A stretch of DNA of 64,000 bases from Cupriavidus cauae (GCF_008632125.1 NZ_VWRN01000071.1:29326-93325); one strand, 5' to 3'; shown: positions 27,855 through 36,726, counted from the stretch's first letter. Translations and numbers: made by a program. The notes: a model not told the origin generated them from the sequence alone.

Positions 27855-29507
27855 TTATGGCTTGTCGTCTGCCCCGGTCGGCGACCCGGTGCCGGCTGCG
27901 GCGTTGTTGGCGACCGTAGGCGAAGAGCCCTTCTCCGGCCCCGAAAACGTCATCGCGCGGCCCCTTTTCCCCGGGGTCGGCGCGCCGTTCGGCTTCCGCT
28001 CATCCGTTCCCTTTCGCTGCTGGTAGACGAGATCCATCGGTATTTTTGCGAGGTTTTCAGCGGCGAGGCCCGCCTCGTATTTGGCGACCTTCGCTTGCAG
28101 TTCCCGTACCTTGTCCTGGGTTTCCTCGTACTGGCTTGTCACCTGCTCGAGCCGGGGCCGCAGGTGGTTTCGCTCGCCCTCCGCGGCGGTCAACCTTTGC
28201 TCGAGGTTCGCAACGCTCGCGAGAAGCGTGTTCCGCTCTGCCAGCACCGTGTTGTGCTCGCCCTCGATCTCCTCCCGCAATCGACGTTCCCTTGCCACGG
28301 TTTGTCGCAGTGCTTCCAGTTCCGCCTGGACCTCCGGGGATGGGCCGAGCGGCGGTTGCGGGACGAAGTCCGGCGGCGGTAGCGGAAGGTCAGGGGGAGC
28401 GATCGGGGCGTCCGGCTGACGGTGCTCCTGATGCTCGATGAGCCCTTGCTGGTTCCAGTCGCCGATGGCGACCCTCTGCCGAAGCGCAGGGTCGCGCTGC
28501 TCCAGCAGTGTCCTCAAGGAAGAGGGGGTATCGCCGGCAGCCGGGCCATGTATGCGATGGATCCAGTTGGGCCGATGCGCGAGCTTCTTGATGACGATAT
28601 GCTGGCCGCTTGCTTCGGGATCCGCTGCGTGCGCGACATGCTGGCTGCCTGCCCATGACCAATTGCCCAGGCTCTTGGGGACCTTCGCGAGGCGGTGACG
28701 ATGAAAGTCCACGCCTCCGACCCGCACCTTGATCTGCACGCCGCGAAACAGCCGCCCCAATAGCGGAATACTGGCCAGCGCATCGAGCAGCGCGGTGACG
28801 AACCCGCGGGTGCCATGCTTCATCAGCTTGTCGCGGATCTCGGGCAGCGGGCTGTTGACATGCAGTGAAACAAAGCTGCCCTCCAGCCACTGATTTCCGG
28901 CCCTGCGCTTCAGCGGTATCACGACCTTGACATTGGCGGTGAGCACCGCGCCGTGCTCGCGCATGCAATGCCACTGGCCACCGGACTGGTATTCATGCCA
29001 GGCCGCGCTCAAATGGCATTCCATCGATTTGCCGTCCTTCGACATCTCGACGTTCATGCCGAGCTGGGCAGGGCTCGCCAAGCGGATTTCGCCGTAAGTG
29101 GTGTCGTGGTTCAGCGTCGACCGAAGCGTGGTTTCGGCCGTATTCCAAAAGGCTGGGCTGGCGATCAACGCTGCCACCGCATAGTAGGCCGATTCCTCGA
29201 TGGCGGAAGTCGGCGCCTGGCCGGCAAACGTGCGGGGCAGCCTCGCCGCGATGCCCTCCAGGATGGCAGCCCCTTGCCTGTCATGGCTGTGTCTTGCGAT
29301 GTCCTCGAGGGGGACGGCTTCGCCCGCGATCTCCAACTTGACGCGTGGCTCCATGCGTGGGTCCGAGAGGAACAACCGCTCGGCACCATCGAGGAGCTGC
29401 GGCAACTCGTCGGCCGTCAGCCCGGGGACACTGATTGGCGCCGCGAACAAGTCCTTGGCCGCATGGCTGTGTCCGGTCGACATCGAATTCAGATAGGAGA
29501 CTTTCAT
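27855..29507 (-). CDS. Unrecognised protein with long C-terminal coiled coil
   Basis: 550 residues from ATG at 29507 (MKVSYLNSM), with a weak AGGCG site before it. No family recognised. The N-terminal ~320 residues hold a helical region (YYAVAALIASPAFWNTAETT), a WHEY motif followed by GAVLTANVKV, and a Leu-rich stretch (VTALLDALASIPLLGRLFRG), all echoing the gene at 26197-27675. A Pro-rich hinge (PPDLPLPPPDFVPQPPLGPS) leads to a ~100-residue coiled coil (VQAELEALRQTVARERRLRE onward) and a Lys/Gly-rich tail. Ser/His-rich N-terminus without a Sec signal would suit a type III effector, but no secretion genes or hrp-type boxes are present here. Confidence 0.65.
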   Translation of the reverse strand: MKVSYLNSMSTGHSHAAKDLFAAPISVPGLTADELPQLLDGAERLFLSDPRMEPRVKLEIAGEAVPLEDIARHSHDRQGAAILEGIAARLPRTFAGQAPTSAIEESAYYAVAALIASPAFWNTAETTLRSTLNHDTTYGEIRLASPAQLGMNVEMSKDGKSMECHLSAAWHEYQSGGQWHCMREHGAVLTANVKVVIPLKRRAGNQWLEGSFVSLHVNSPLPEIRDKLMKHGTRGFVTALLDALASIPLLGRLFRGVQIKVRVGGVDFHRHRLAKVPKSLGNWSWAGSQHVAHAADPEASGQHIVIKKLAHRPNWIHRIHGPAAGDTPSSLRTLLEQRDPALRQRVAIGDWNQQGLIEHQEHRQPDAPIAPPDLPLPPPDFVPQPPLGPSPEVQAELEALRQTVARERRLREEIEGEHNTVLAERNTLLASVANLEQRLTAAEGERNHLRPRLEQVTSQYEETQDKVRELQAKVAKYEAGLAAENLAKIPMDLVYQQRKGTDERKPNGAPTPGKRGRAMTFSGPEKGSSPTVANNAAAGTGSPTGADDKP

Positions 29508-29734
29508 GGTATTCGCCTGTGACAGGGGAGGTTCACGTCCGGGCGGCATGTACATACCGTGCACCGGACCCTTCGCGCGTGGCGGTGGTCGACGATCGCG
29601 ACGGACATCCCCAGTCCACGCCGACGCCACAACCAACGACGGGTCACATGCTGCTACCGAATTGGTGTCTCAACTGTCGGTGGTTTACGGCCGTTTCTGA
29701 TTTGCGACTTATTCGTATCGAAATTGCTGCGAAG

Positions 29735-30634
29735 TCAGGCGGCGATGTTGCGCAGCGCGGCGTCCAGGCGCGTCAGCGTGGCGCCGCAGGGCGCGGCGAT
29801 CTTCATGGTCAGCAGGGGATCGGCGCGGGTGCGGCCGAGATTGATCGCGACGACCGGCTTGCCGGCCTGCGCAGCGGCGACGCAGAAGCGGTATCCGGAA
29901 AAGACCATCAGCGAGGAGCCCACGACCAGCAGCGCGTCGGCGCGCTGCAATGCCTCGTGGACCGCGGCCACGCGATCGCGCGGCACCGAATCGCCGAAGA
30001 ACACCACGTCGGGTTTGATGATGCCGGCGCAGCGGCGGCAATGCGGCACGGTGAAGCCGTGCAGGTCGTCGGGCTCGAGATGCGCGTCGCCATCGGCCGA
30101 CGGCACGGCCGACAGGCCGGCAATGGCCGGGTTGGCCGCTTCGAGTTCGTGCTGGATGTCGGCGCGGGCGTGACGTTCGCCGCAGGACAGGCAGACGACC
30201 GAACTCAGGCTGCCATGCAGCTCGATCACGCCGGTGCTGCCCGCCGCCTGGTGCAGGCCGTCGACGTTCTGCGTGACCAGCGCCTCCACGTGCCCGGCCT
30301 GTTGCAGGCGGGCCAGCGCGCGGTGGGCGTCGTTGGGCAAGGCGCGCGACATGAGCGGCCAGCCCACCATGCTGCGCGCCCAATAGCGCTGGCGGCGCGC
30401 GTGCGATTCGAGAAATTCGCGATGCTGGATCGGCGTGCTCGCACGCCAGTTGCCATCGGCATCGCGATAGCCGGGGATGCCCGAATCGGTGCTGATGCCG
30501 GCGCCGGTCAGCACCAGCAGGCGCGGGTGCCGGCGTACGAGGCCGATCAGCGCGTCGTCGTCGCCATGCGGCGGACCGTCGACCGCGATCGGCGCGGCAG
30601 CGCCCGGCGTCGCCGCGGTGGTCATGGCCGTCAC
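29735..30634 (-). CDS. Sir2-family NAD-dependent deacylase (sirtuin)
   Basis: 299 residues from GTG at 30634, or 296 from ATG at 30625. The Rossmann motif LTGAGISTDSGIPGYRD, the catalytic His in TQNVDGLHQAAG, and a four-Cys zinc module (CLSCG, then CRRCAG with IKPDVVFFGD) are all present. Removes acyl groups from Lys using NAD. The GTG is preferred: AGGAGG lies 10 nt before it and its first bases overlap the stop of the upstream small gene (GTGA), implying translational coupling. Confidence 0.93.
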   Translation of the reverse strand: MTAMTTAATPGAAAPIAVDGPPHGDDDALIGLVRRHPRLLVLTGAGISTDSGIPGYRDADGNWRASTPIQHREFLESHARRQRYWARSMVGWPLMSRALPNDAHRALARLQQAGHVEALVTQNVDGLHQAAGSTGVIELHGSLSSVVCLSCGERHARADIQHELEAANPAIAGLSAVPSADGDAHLEPDDLHGFTVPHCRRCAGIIKPDVVFFGDSVPRDRVAAVHEALQRADALLVVGSSLMVFSGYRFCVAAAQAGKPVVAINLGRTRADPLLTMKIAAPCGATLTRLDAALRNIAA

Positions 30635-30834
30635 GGCGAGGGCGCCTCCTCGGGATGCCGCGCCAGCCAGGCGCGCAGTTCCTGGCGGTAGCGCTCCATT
30701 TCCTCGTAATAGAAATCGAAGATGCAGGGGCTGCAGCCGCTCCCGCAACAGGCGTCGTCGTCGGGCCGGTTGGGCGGCAGCGGGCGGGGATCGTCGTGAG
30801 AGTGAGGGGAGGGGGCGGACACAGCGGCGGACAA
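30631..30834 (-). CDS. Small Cys-rich protein with oxidoreductase-like domain
   Basis: 67 residues. The core CCGSGCSPCIFDFYYEEMERYR (~29-50) is the oxidoreductase-like N-terminal domain (PF09791 type) with four Cys in CCxSxCxxC arrangement, likely a metal or iron-sulfur site. The first ~25 residues are Pro/His/Asp-rich. Its stop overlaps the sirtuin GTG by 4 bp, so the two are coupled. Function unknown. Confidence 0.8.
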   Translation of the reverse strand: MSAAVSAPSPHSHDDPRPLPPNRPDDDACCGSGCSPCIFDFYYEEMERYRQELRAWLARHPEEAPSP

Positions 30835-30918
30835 GGTGGCGGACAGCGTGAACCGGTCAAAATCGATAGCAACGGCCAGTATACGCTTGCCGCCTGGGCC
30901 ACGCCCGGGCTCATCCGG

Positions 30919-30949
30919 GCCGGGAGGAGAGTGCCGAAAGCCTCCCGGC
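30919..30949 (-). terminator. Hairpin after the Bug gene, no T tract
   Basis: GCCGGGAGG (30919-30927) and CCTCCCGGC (30941-30949), perfect 9-bp arms with a 13-nt loop, 10 bp beyond the stop of the Bug gene at 30959. Without a T run it is a possible end structure rather than a proven terminator. Confidence 0.4.
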
Positions 30950-30958
30950 TGGCCGCCG

Positions 30959-31945
30959 TCAGTCCAGCTTGATGCCCGCCTGCTTGACCACCGCGGCCCA
31001 GCGCGTCTTCTCGGCCGCGAAGAAGCGGTTGGTCTCGGCGGGCGTCATCGTCACCACCTCGGCGCCCTGGCCGGCCAGCTGCGCGCGCACCTCCGGCGAA
31101 CGGATGATGCGCACCAGCTCGGCGTTCAGGCGCGTCACCGCGGCGTCCGGCATCCTGGCCGGCGCCATCACGCCCTGCCAGGTGCCCGATTCGAAATTGG
31201 CGACGCCCTGTTCGGCGATGGTCGGCAGATTGCCCACCAGCGGCATGCGGGTGCGCTTGGACACCGCGATCGCCTTCAGCTTGCCGCTCTGCACATGCGG
31301 CAGCGTCGCCAGCATGCCGTTCATCAGCACCTGCGCGGTGCCGCCGACGGTATCGGCAATCGCCTGCGCGCCACCCTTGTACGGCACGTATTGCCATTTG
31401 GCGCCGGTGGCTTGCTGCACAGCCACGCCGGCCAGATGCGGGGCGCTGCCGATCGCGGTGACGGCGAAATTCAGCTCGCCGCGCTTGGACATCTCGACCA
31501 GGTCCTTCAGCGTATTGGCCTGCACCGACGGGTTGACCACCAGCATGTGCGGCGAATAGGCCAGCATGCCGACGCCCTTCAGGTCCTTGGCCGGATCGAA
31601 GGTCAGCTTGGTGTAGACCGACGGGCTGATCGCCAGCGCGCCGACATCGCACAACAGCAGCGTGTGGTTGTCGCCGCCGGACTGCGCCACGAAGGCGGCG
31701 CCGACATTGCCGTTGGCGCCCGGACGGTTGTCGACCACGACGGGCTGGCCCAGTGCCTCGCCCAGCTGCTTGCTGATCAGCCGCGCGATGATGTCCGACG
31801 AGCCGCCAGCGGGATAGGGCACCACCAGCCGGATCGGGCGATTCGGCCAGGTATCGGCGGCAAGGGCGGGGGCCGCCAGCGGGGCGGCGGCAGCGGCGAG
31901 GGCGGCGGTGGAGGCCAGTCTGAGGAAGCGGCGGCGTGCGTGCAT
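30959..31945 (-). CDS. Bug family (TctC-like) tripartite tricarboxylate transporter receptor
   Basis: 328-residue periplasmic binding protein. Signal: MHARRRFLRLASTAALAAAA with an RRR start that resembles a Tat signal; cleavage likely after ALA at ~29. WPNRPIRLVVPYPAGGSSDI and VVDNRPGANGNVGAAFVAQ are the Bug hallmarks. Binds a small organic acid; ligand unknown. It is an orphan receptor with no TctA/TctB genes nearby, common in Burkholderiales. Confidence 0.94.
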   Translation of the reverse strand: MHARRRFLRLASTAALAAAAAPLAAPALAADTWPNRPIRLVVPYPAGGSSDIIARLISKQLGEALGQPVVVDNRPGANGNVGAAFVAQSGGDNHTLLLCDVGALAISPSVYTKLTFDPAKDLKGVGMLAYSPHMLVVNPSVQANTLKDLVEMSKRGELNFAVTAIGSAPHLAGVAVQQATGAKWQYVPYKGGAQAIADTVGGTAQVLMNGMLATLPHVQSGKLKAIAVSKRTRMPLVGNLPTIAEQGVANFESGTWQGVMAPARMPDAAVTRLNAELVRIIRSPEVRAQLAGQGAEVVTMTPAETNRFFAAEKTRWAAVVKQAGIKLD

Positions 31946-32141
31946 GATGTCTCCGGAACGAGTTATTTGTCAGTCGTCATACAACAATGGTCGCCATCAT
32001 AAGAGCCGGAATGCCAGGCCGTCTAGCGGTTGAGACCGGATTTTTTGCCCGATTCAGGGAAATCCCGGAGGTGGTAGCGCCGGCTCGGGTTATATGTCAT
32101 CGGACAATGTGGCGGATGCTTCGAGCCGATGGCGCACAAAG

Positions 32142-32177
32142 AAAAAGGGCTGGCGCGGCTCGTCGCCGCGCCAGCCC
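32142..32177 (-). terminator. Intrinsic terminator after the APH-like gene
   Basis: On the minus strand GGGCTGGCGCGGC, 5-nt loop, GCCGCGCCAGCCC (perfect 13-bp stem), then TTTTT. It lies 33 bp past the stop of the gene at 32210. Confidence 0.85.
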
Positions 32178-32209
32178 TTGTCGGGCCCAGCCTGGGTCGT
32201 ACGTACCGC

Positions 32210-33295
32210 TCAGGCGATCCGCTGCTTCGCCTTCTGCGCGTACTGCCAGCCCATCTCGGCCATCGGGCGGGCCCGCCGGCCGGCGTCGACCGCCTGCGCC
32301 GACGATGCCGTGCCGTCGACCACGCGCTTGGCGATGCCCTGCAGGATGCCGGCGATGCGGAACATGCTGAAGGCCAGGTAGAAGTTCCAGTCGCCGGTGA
32401 TCTGGCGTCCGGTGCGCTGCTCGTACATGCGGCGGTAGGTCGCCTCGTCGGGAATGCCGAGCGCGGCGTAGTCGAGCCCGGCGATGCCGCGGAACTGGCC
32501 CGGCGCGATATGCCAGCTCATGCAGTGGTAGCCGAAGTCGGCCATCGGATGGCCGAGCGTCGACAGCTCCCAGTCCAGCACCGCCAGCACGCGCGGCTCG
32601 GTGGGGTGGAACATCAGGTTGTCAAGCCGGTAGTCGCCATGGACGATGCTGGTCAGGTCCTGGTCTTCTTCCGGGATATGGTGCGGCAGCCAGTCCATCA
32701 GCGCGTCCATCGCGTCGATCTTCTCGGTCTCGGACAGCTTGTACTGCTTGGTCCAGCGCTCGATCTGGCGCGCGAAGTAATTGCCCGGCTTGCCGTAGTC
32801 GCCCAGCCCGATGGCCTGGTAGTCGACGGTATGCATCGCGGCGATGACGCGGTTCATCTCGTCGTAGATCGCGGCGCGTTCGCTCGGGCTCATGCCCGGC
32901 AGCGACTGGTCCCACAGCACGCGGCCGTTGACGTACTCCATGATGTAGAAGGCGCGCCCGATCACGGCCTCGTCCTCGCACAGCGCGTACATGCGCGCGA
33001 CCGGCACGTCGGTGTTCGCCAGCGCCGCCATCACGCGGTACTCGCGCTCGATCGCGTGCGCCGACGGCAGCAGCTTCGACTTCGGTCCCGGCTTGGCGCG
33101 CATCACGTAGGTGCGGCCCGGCGTGATCAGCTTGAAGGTGGGGTTGGACTGGCCGCCCTTGAACTGCTCGACCGTCAGCGGCCCGGCGAAATCCTCGACA
33201 TGGTCGCGCAGCCAGGCTTCGAGCGCGGCGGTATCGAAGCGCTGCTGCTCGGCGACCGGGCGCGTGCCCTCGAACTGGGAAAGATTGCTGCTCAT
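32210..33295 (-). CDS. APH-family phosphotransferase of acyl-CoA metabolism
   Basis: 361-residue kinase-like protein. IVHGDYRLDNLMFH (catalytic loop with Asp and Asn, ~residues 219-232) and VLAVLDWELSTLGHPMADFG (metal-binding Asp) are the aminoglycoside-phosphotransferase-fold motifs; QFKGGQSNPTFKLITPGRTYVMRAKP is the nucleotide-binding start. This subgroup occurs with acyl-CoA dehydrogenases (the ACAD10/11 kinase half) and phosphorylates hydroxyacyl-CoA in eukaryotes, not drugs. It lies upstream-linked to enoyl-CoA hydratase and hydroxyacyl-CoA dehydrogenase genes on the same strand, supporting a fatty-acid role. Confidence 0.9.
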   Translation of the reverse strand: MSSNLSQFEGTRPVAEQQRFDTAALEAWLRDHVEDFAGPLTVEQFKGGQSNPTFKLITPGRTYVMRAKPGPKSKLLPSAHAIEREYRVMAALANTDVPVARMYALCEDEAVIGRAFYIMEYVNGRVLWDQSLPGMSPSERAAIYDEMNRVIAAMHTVDYQAIGLGDYGKPGNYFARQIERWTKQYKLSETEKIDAMDALMDWLPHHIPEEDQDLTSIVHGDYRLDNLMFHPTEPRVLAVLDWELSTLGHPMADFGYHCMSWHIAPGQFRGIAGLDYAALGIPDEATYRRMYEQRTGRQITGDWNFYLAFSMFRIAGILQGIAKRVVDGTASSAQAVDAGRRARPMAEMGWQYAQKAKQRIA

Positions 33296-33367
33296 GCTGT
33301 CTCCGGTATCTTTTTTATCGGGATCGGTGCGGGTGGGACCGCGGTCGGCCGCGCTGGGCCGTGGGCT

Positions 33368-34147
33368 TCAACGATAGGTCGGCTTGCGCTTCTCCAGGAA
33401 GGCGCTGATGCCTTCGCCGCCGTCGGGGTGATGCAGCGCGGCGACGAAGTTCTCGCGCTCCTGCGCCAGATGCGCGTTCAGCGACAGCGTGCCGGCCTGG
33501 TTGATCAGCCCCTTGATGCGGCCCATCGCGTGCGAGGACTGCGCGGCCAGCGACTGGCCCAGGCGCAGCGCTTCGTTCAGCGCCTCGCCCGGCTCGGTCA
33601 CGCGGTTGACCAGGCCGAACTGCGCGAGCCGCTGCGCGTCGACGGTCTTGCCTTCGATCAGCAGCTCGGAGGCCAGCTGGCGCGGCAGCGCGCGTGCCAG
33701 CTCATACGAGCCGCCGCCGTCGGGCGTCAGGCCGACCTTGACGTAGGCCATCACGAACTTGGCATTGCTGGCCGCCACCACGAAGTCGCAGGCCAGCACC
33801 AGCGAGAAGCCCGCGCCCGCGGCCGCGCCCTCGACGGCCGCGATGATCGGCTTCGGAAAGGCATGCAGGCTTTCGATCCAGGCATGCAGCATCGTGATGC
33901 TGTCGGCCTGCACCTGCGGCGGCTGCGCGCGATTGCCGAGCAGCCGGTTCAGGTTGCCGCCGGCGCAGAACATGCCGTCGGCGCCGGTCAGCACCACCGC
34001 GCGGATGCCGCTGTCCTGCTCGGCCGCCTGCAGCGCTTCCCTGGTCGCGAGGTAGATCTCCGGGCCGAGCGCATTGCGCATTTCCGGATTGGAGATGGTC
34101 AGCACCAGCGTCGCATCGACGCGTTCGGACAGCAGTTGGGCAGGCAT
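33368..34147 (-). CDS. Enoyl-CoA hydratase/isomerase family protein
   Basis: 259-residue crotonase-fold protein. AVVLTGADGMFCAGGNLNRL gives the first oxyanion Gly; AVEGAAAGAGFSLVLACDFV the second; the Asp of VKVGLTPDGGGSYEL replaces the usual catalytic Glu positions, so it may act as a hydratase or as an isomerase. Lies 42 bp after the hydroxyacyl-CoA dehydrogenase gene in the same transcript direction. Confidence 0.93.
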   Translation of the reverse strand: MPAQLLSERVDATLVLTISNPEMRNALGPEIYLATREALQAAEQDSGIRAVVLTGADGMFCAGGNLNRLLGNRAQPPQVQADSITMLHAWIESLHAFPKPIIAAVEGAAAGAGFSLVLACDFVVAASNAKFVMAYVKVGLTPDGGGSYELARALPRQLASELLIEGKTVDAQRLAQFGLVNRVTEPGEALNEALRLGQSLAAQSSHAMGRIKGLINQAGTLSLNAHLAQERENFVAALHHPDGGEGISAFLEKRKPTYR

Positions 34148-34189
34148 GGCGGCTCGGTGGTGTGATGGAAGGGAAGGGGCCGGGGAGCG

Positions 34190-35713
34190 TCAGGCTTCCT
34201 CGGTCAGCAGCGACAGGCCCAGGCTGGCACGGCGCCACAGCCACGGGCTCGGGCGATAGCGCATGTCGCCGGTCAGCCGCTCCATATTGCGCAGCACCTC
34301 GAGCACCAGCTGCGGGCCGATCGCATCGCCCAGCGCCAGCGGGCCCTTCGGATAGCCCAGGCCCAGGTTGACGGCGAGGTCGATGTCCGACGGCGTCGCG
34401 ATGCGCTGCTGCGCGATATCGGAGGCGATATTGACGATGCACGAGACGATGCGCTGGGCGACGAAGCCGGCCGAATCGCGGATCACCGTGACCGGCACGC
34501 CGTCGCTGGCGAACAGGCCGTGGGCGCAATCGCGCATGGCCGCGCTGGTGGCGGGCGTCGTCATCAGCGTGCGGCGCCTGGTGGCCTCGAACGGCAGCAG
34601 CGTGTCGATGGCAACCACGCGGCTGGCGTCCAGGCCCTGCTGCAGCGCGCAGGTGGTGGCATCCAACCCGAGCGGCGTGACGACGATCAGCGCATCGGCC
34701 GACGGTGCGTTGCCGCCCTCGGGCGTGACGCCCATCGCGGTCAGCAGCTTGACCACCATCGCATGGCCGCGCTCGCTGTCGCGGCTGACCCAGACGCTGG
34801 CCGGGCGCGCGCTGGGCGCCGGCGCGGCGGCGGGCAGCTGCTTCTGGCCATCGACATAGCGGTAGAAACCGGCGCCGGTCTTGCGGCCCAGCAGCCCGCC
34901 GACCTGGCGGATCGCCGTGATCGGCGACGGGCGGTAGCGCGGCTCCTGGTAGAACTGGTTGTAGATCGACTCCATCACCGGGTGCGAGACGTCGAGCCCG
35001 GTCAGGTCCATCAGCTCGAACGGGCCCATGCGGAAGCCCGCCTGCTCGCGCATGATCGCGTCGATGTCGGCGAACTCGGCGACGCCTTCCTGCGCGGCCT
35101 TCAGCCCTTCGATGTTCATGCCGCGGCCGGCATGGTTGACGATGAAGCCCGGCATGTCCTTGCAGCGCACCGGCGTATGGCCCATCCGGCGCGACAGCGC
35201 CATCAGCGCATCGCCGACCGCCGGATCGCCGGACAGGCCGTCGATCACCTCGACCACCTTCATCAGCGGCACCGGGTTGAAGAAGTGATAGCCGACGACG
35301 CGGCCCGGGTGCTTCGCGCCGACCGCGATCGCGGTGATCGACAGCGACGAGGTGTTCGACGCGATCACCGCGTCCGCACGCACGATGGCCTCGAGCTTGG
35401 CGACCAGCTCGCGCTTGACCTCGAGCCGCTCGACGATGGCCTCGAGCACCATGTCGCAATCGGCCATTTCCTCGAGCGCGCCGCACGGCTGCACGCGCGA
35501 CAGCGTGGCGGCGGCATCGTCGCTGCTGATCTTGCCCTTGTCGGCGAGCTTGGCCAGCGTGTCCTGCAGATACTGGCGGGCGGCCGCGACGGCCTGGGGA
35601 TTGGTGTCGAACAGGCGGACGGTCAGGCCGGCCTGCGCCGCGATCTGGGCAATGCCCCGGCCCATCGCGCCGGTGCCCACGATGCCGAGGGTGTCGATAG
35701 TCAAAGTGCTCAT
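34190..35713 (-). CDS. 3-hydroxyacyl-CoA dehydrogenase, PaaH-like
   Basis: 507-residue enzyme with NAD-binding GIVGTGAMGRGIAQIAAQAG (~10-29), the catalytic region SNTSSLSITAIAVG and HFFNPVPLMKVVEVIDG, and two C-terminal helical 3HCDH domains; the second begins near DSAGFVAQRIV. This two-domain length is typical of PaaH/PaaC-type enzymes of phenylacetate and dicarboxyl-CoA breakdown. First gene of a three-gene run (this gene, hydratase, APH kinase). A palindrome lies 30 bp before its start. Confidence 0.93.
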   Translation of the reverse strand: MSTLTIDTLGIVGTGAMGRGIAQIAAQAGLTVRLFDTNPQAVAAARQYLQDTLAKLADKGKISSDDAAATLSRVQPCGALEEMADCDMVLEAIVERLEVKRELVAKLEAIVRADAVIASNTSSLSITAIAVGAKHPGRVVGYHFFNPVPLMKVVEVIDGLSGDPAVGDALMALSRRMGHTPVRCKDMPGFIVNHAGRGMNIEGLKAAQEGVAEFADIDAIMREQAGFRMGPFELMDLTGLDVSHPVMESIYNQFYQEPRYRPSPITAIRQVGGLLGRKTGAGFYRYVDGQKQLPAAAPAPSARPASVWVSRDSERGHAMVVKLLTAMGVTPEGGNAPSADALIVVTPLGLDATTCALQQGLDASRVVAIDTLLPFEATRRRTLMTTPATSAAMRDCAHGLFASDGVPVTVIRDSAGFVAQRIVSCIVNIASDIAQQRIATPSDIDLAVNLGLGYPKGPLALGDAIGPQLVLEVLRNMERLTGDMRYRPSPWLWRRASLGLSLLTEEA

Positions 35714-35742
35714 CGTGCTTCCAAAAAGTTGTGGTTAAATTA

Positions 35743-35754
35743 GCACGCTCGTGC
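35743..35754. promoter_or_regulatory. Candidate TetR-type operator between HADH and GST genes
   Basis: GCACG-CT-CGTGC, a perfect 12-bp palindrome in the AT-rich divergent region, overlapping the spacer of a likely minus-strand promoter (TAATTT as -10). Short palindromes with a CG-rich core like this are typical of TetR repressors of acyl-CoA genes. No regulator gene is adjacent. Confidence 0.45.
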
Positions 35755-35875
35755 GGTTTTTGCACTCGTTGCGTGAACACTGCCGCGCCGGCGCGTGCGC
35801 TGATCGGCCAAAAAAGCCGGGGCGCGGCCACCGATCCCGTCCGGGAGAACGCAGCACAACAAAGGAGACATACCC

Positions 35876-36520
35876 ATGCTGAAGCTCTGCGGCTTTGCCG
35901 CCAGCAACTACTACAACAAGGTCAAGCTGGCGCTGCTGGAAAAGAATGTGCCGTTCGAGGAGGTGCTGGCCTGGATCGGCGAGACCGACCTGAACGCCTC
36001 GCCGCTGGGCAAGGTGCCGTACATCGTCGCGGACGGCGGCACGCTGTGCGAATCGGAGGTGATCGCCGAATACCTGGAGGCCGCCTATCCGCAGACCCCG
36101 CTGCTGCCGGCCGATCCGCTCGCCGCCGGCAAGGTGCGCGAACTGGTCACCTACATGGAACTGTATCTGGAACTGACCGCGCGGGAGCTTTATCCCGAGG
36201 CGTTTTTCGGCGGCAAGGTCAGCGATGGGGTCAAGGAGCGCCAGCACAAGCTGCTGACCCGCTACATTCCCGCCTTCGCCAGGCTGGCGAAGTTTTCACC
36301 ATATATGGCCGGCGACACCTTCACGCTGGCCGACTGCGCCGCGGTGGTGCACCTGCCGCTGGTGTCGGCTTGCACCAAGATCATTTACGGCAGCGACATG
36401 CTGGCCGACCTGCCGGTCAAGGACTATCTGAAGCGCATGAGCGAGCGGCCGACGGTGCAGAAGGTCAACGCGGACCGCAAGACCAACACCGAGCTGATGC
36501 TGAGCCGGAACAAGCCGTAA
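35876..36520 (+). CDS. Glutathione S-transferase family protein
   Basis: 214-residue GST. LKLCGFAASNYYNKVKLALL opens the thioredoxin fold; the Ser of AASNYYNK is the likely catalytic residue. ASPLGKVPYIVADGG and LCESEVIAEYLEAAYP form the glutathione site; the C-terminal domain holds FTLADCAAVVHLPLV. Good ribosome site (AAGGAGA, 8 bp before ATG). Divergent from the fatty-acid gene run and may share its operator. Confidence 0.92.
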   Translation: MLKLCGFAASNYYNKVKLALLEKNVPFEEVLAWIGETDLNASPLGKVPYIVADGGTLCESEVIAEYLEAAYPQTPLLPADPLAAGKVRELVTYMELYLELTARELYPEAFFGGKVSDGVKERQHKLLTRYIPAFARLAKFSPYMAGDTFTLADCAAVVHLPLVSACTKIIYGSDMLADLPVKDYLKRMSERPTVQKVNADRKTNTELMLSRNKP

Positions 36521-36556
36521 GAGGGCGATCGCGGTTTGGAGCCCCCCTCTCCCCAA

Positions 36557-36580
36557 CCCTCTCCCCCTGAGGGGAGAGGG
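36557..36580. repeat. CCCTCTCC-type stem-loop repeat, copy 2
   Basis: CCCTCTCCCC (36557-36566), 4-nt loop, GGGGAGAGGG (36571-36580). Arms identical to those at 10461-10484. Lies between the GST stop and the convergent aminotransferase. Confidence 0.8.
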
Positions 36581-36652
36581 AGAACTCCGCCGGGCCGGGC
36601 ATTCGTTGCCGGTCCTTCGTAGCGCGCCGGTGTTCATAACCCTCGGTGTACT

Positions 36653-36676
36653 CCCTCTCCCGCTTGCGGGAGAGGG
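36653..36676. repeat. CCCTCTCC-type stem-loop repeat, copy 3
   Basis: CCCTCTCCCGC (36653-36663), TT, GCGGGAGAGGG (36666-36676): perfect 11-bp arms. It is in the same gap as copy 2, and a further GGGGAGAGGG half follows near 36679-36688. Confidence 0.8.
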
Positions 36677-36726
36677 CCGGGGAGAGGGCAACGGGCGGTC
36701 GCATGGCGCAGACCGCCCGCCCTGCC

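Noticed and set aside
29508..29734. hrpII/PIP-type box upstream of the orphan gene pair
   Set aside because: TTCG elements are present but not at the required 15-16-bp spacing, so effector regulation is not supported.
32210..33295. Aminoglycoside resistance phosphotransferase
   Set aside because: The APH fold is present, but this subgroup and its acyl-CoA neighbours point to lipid metabolism.
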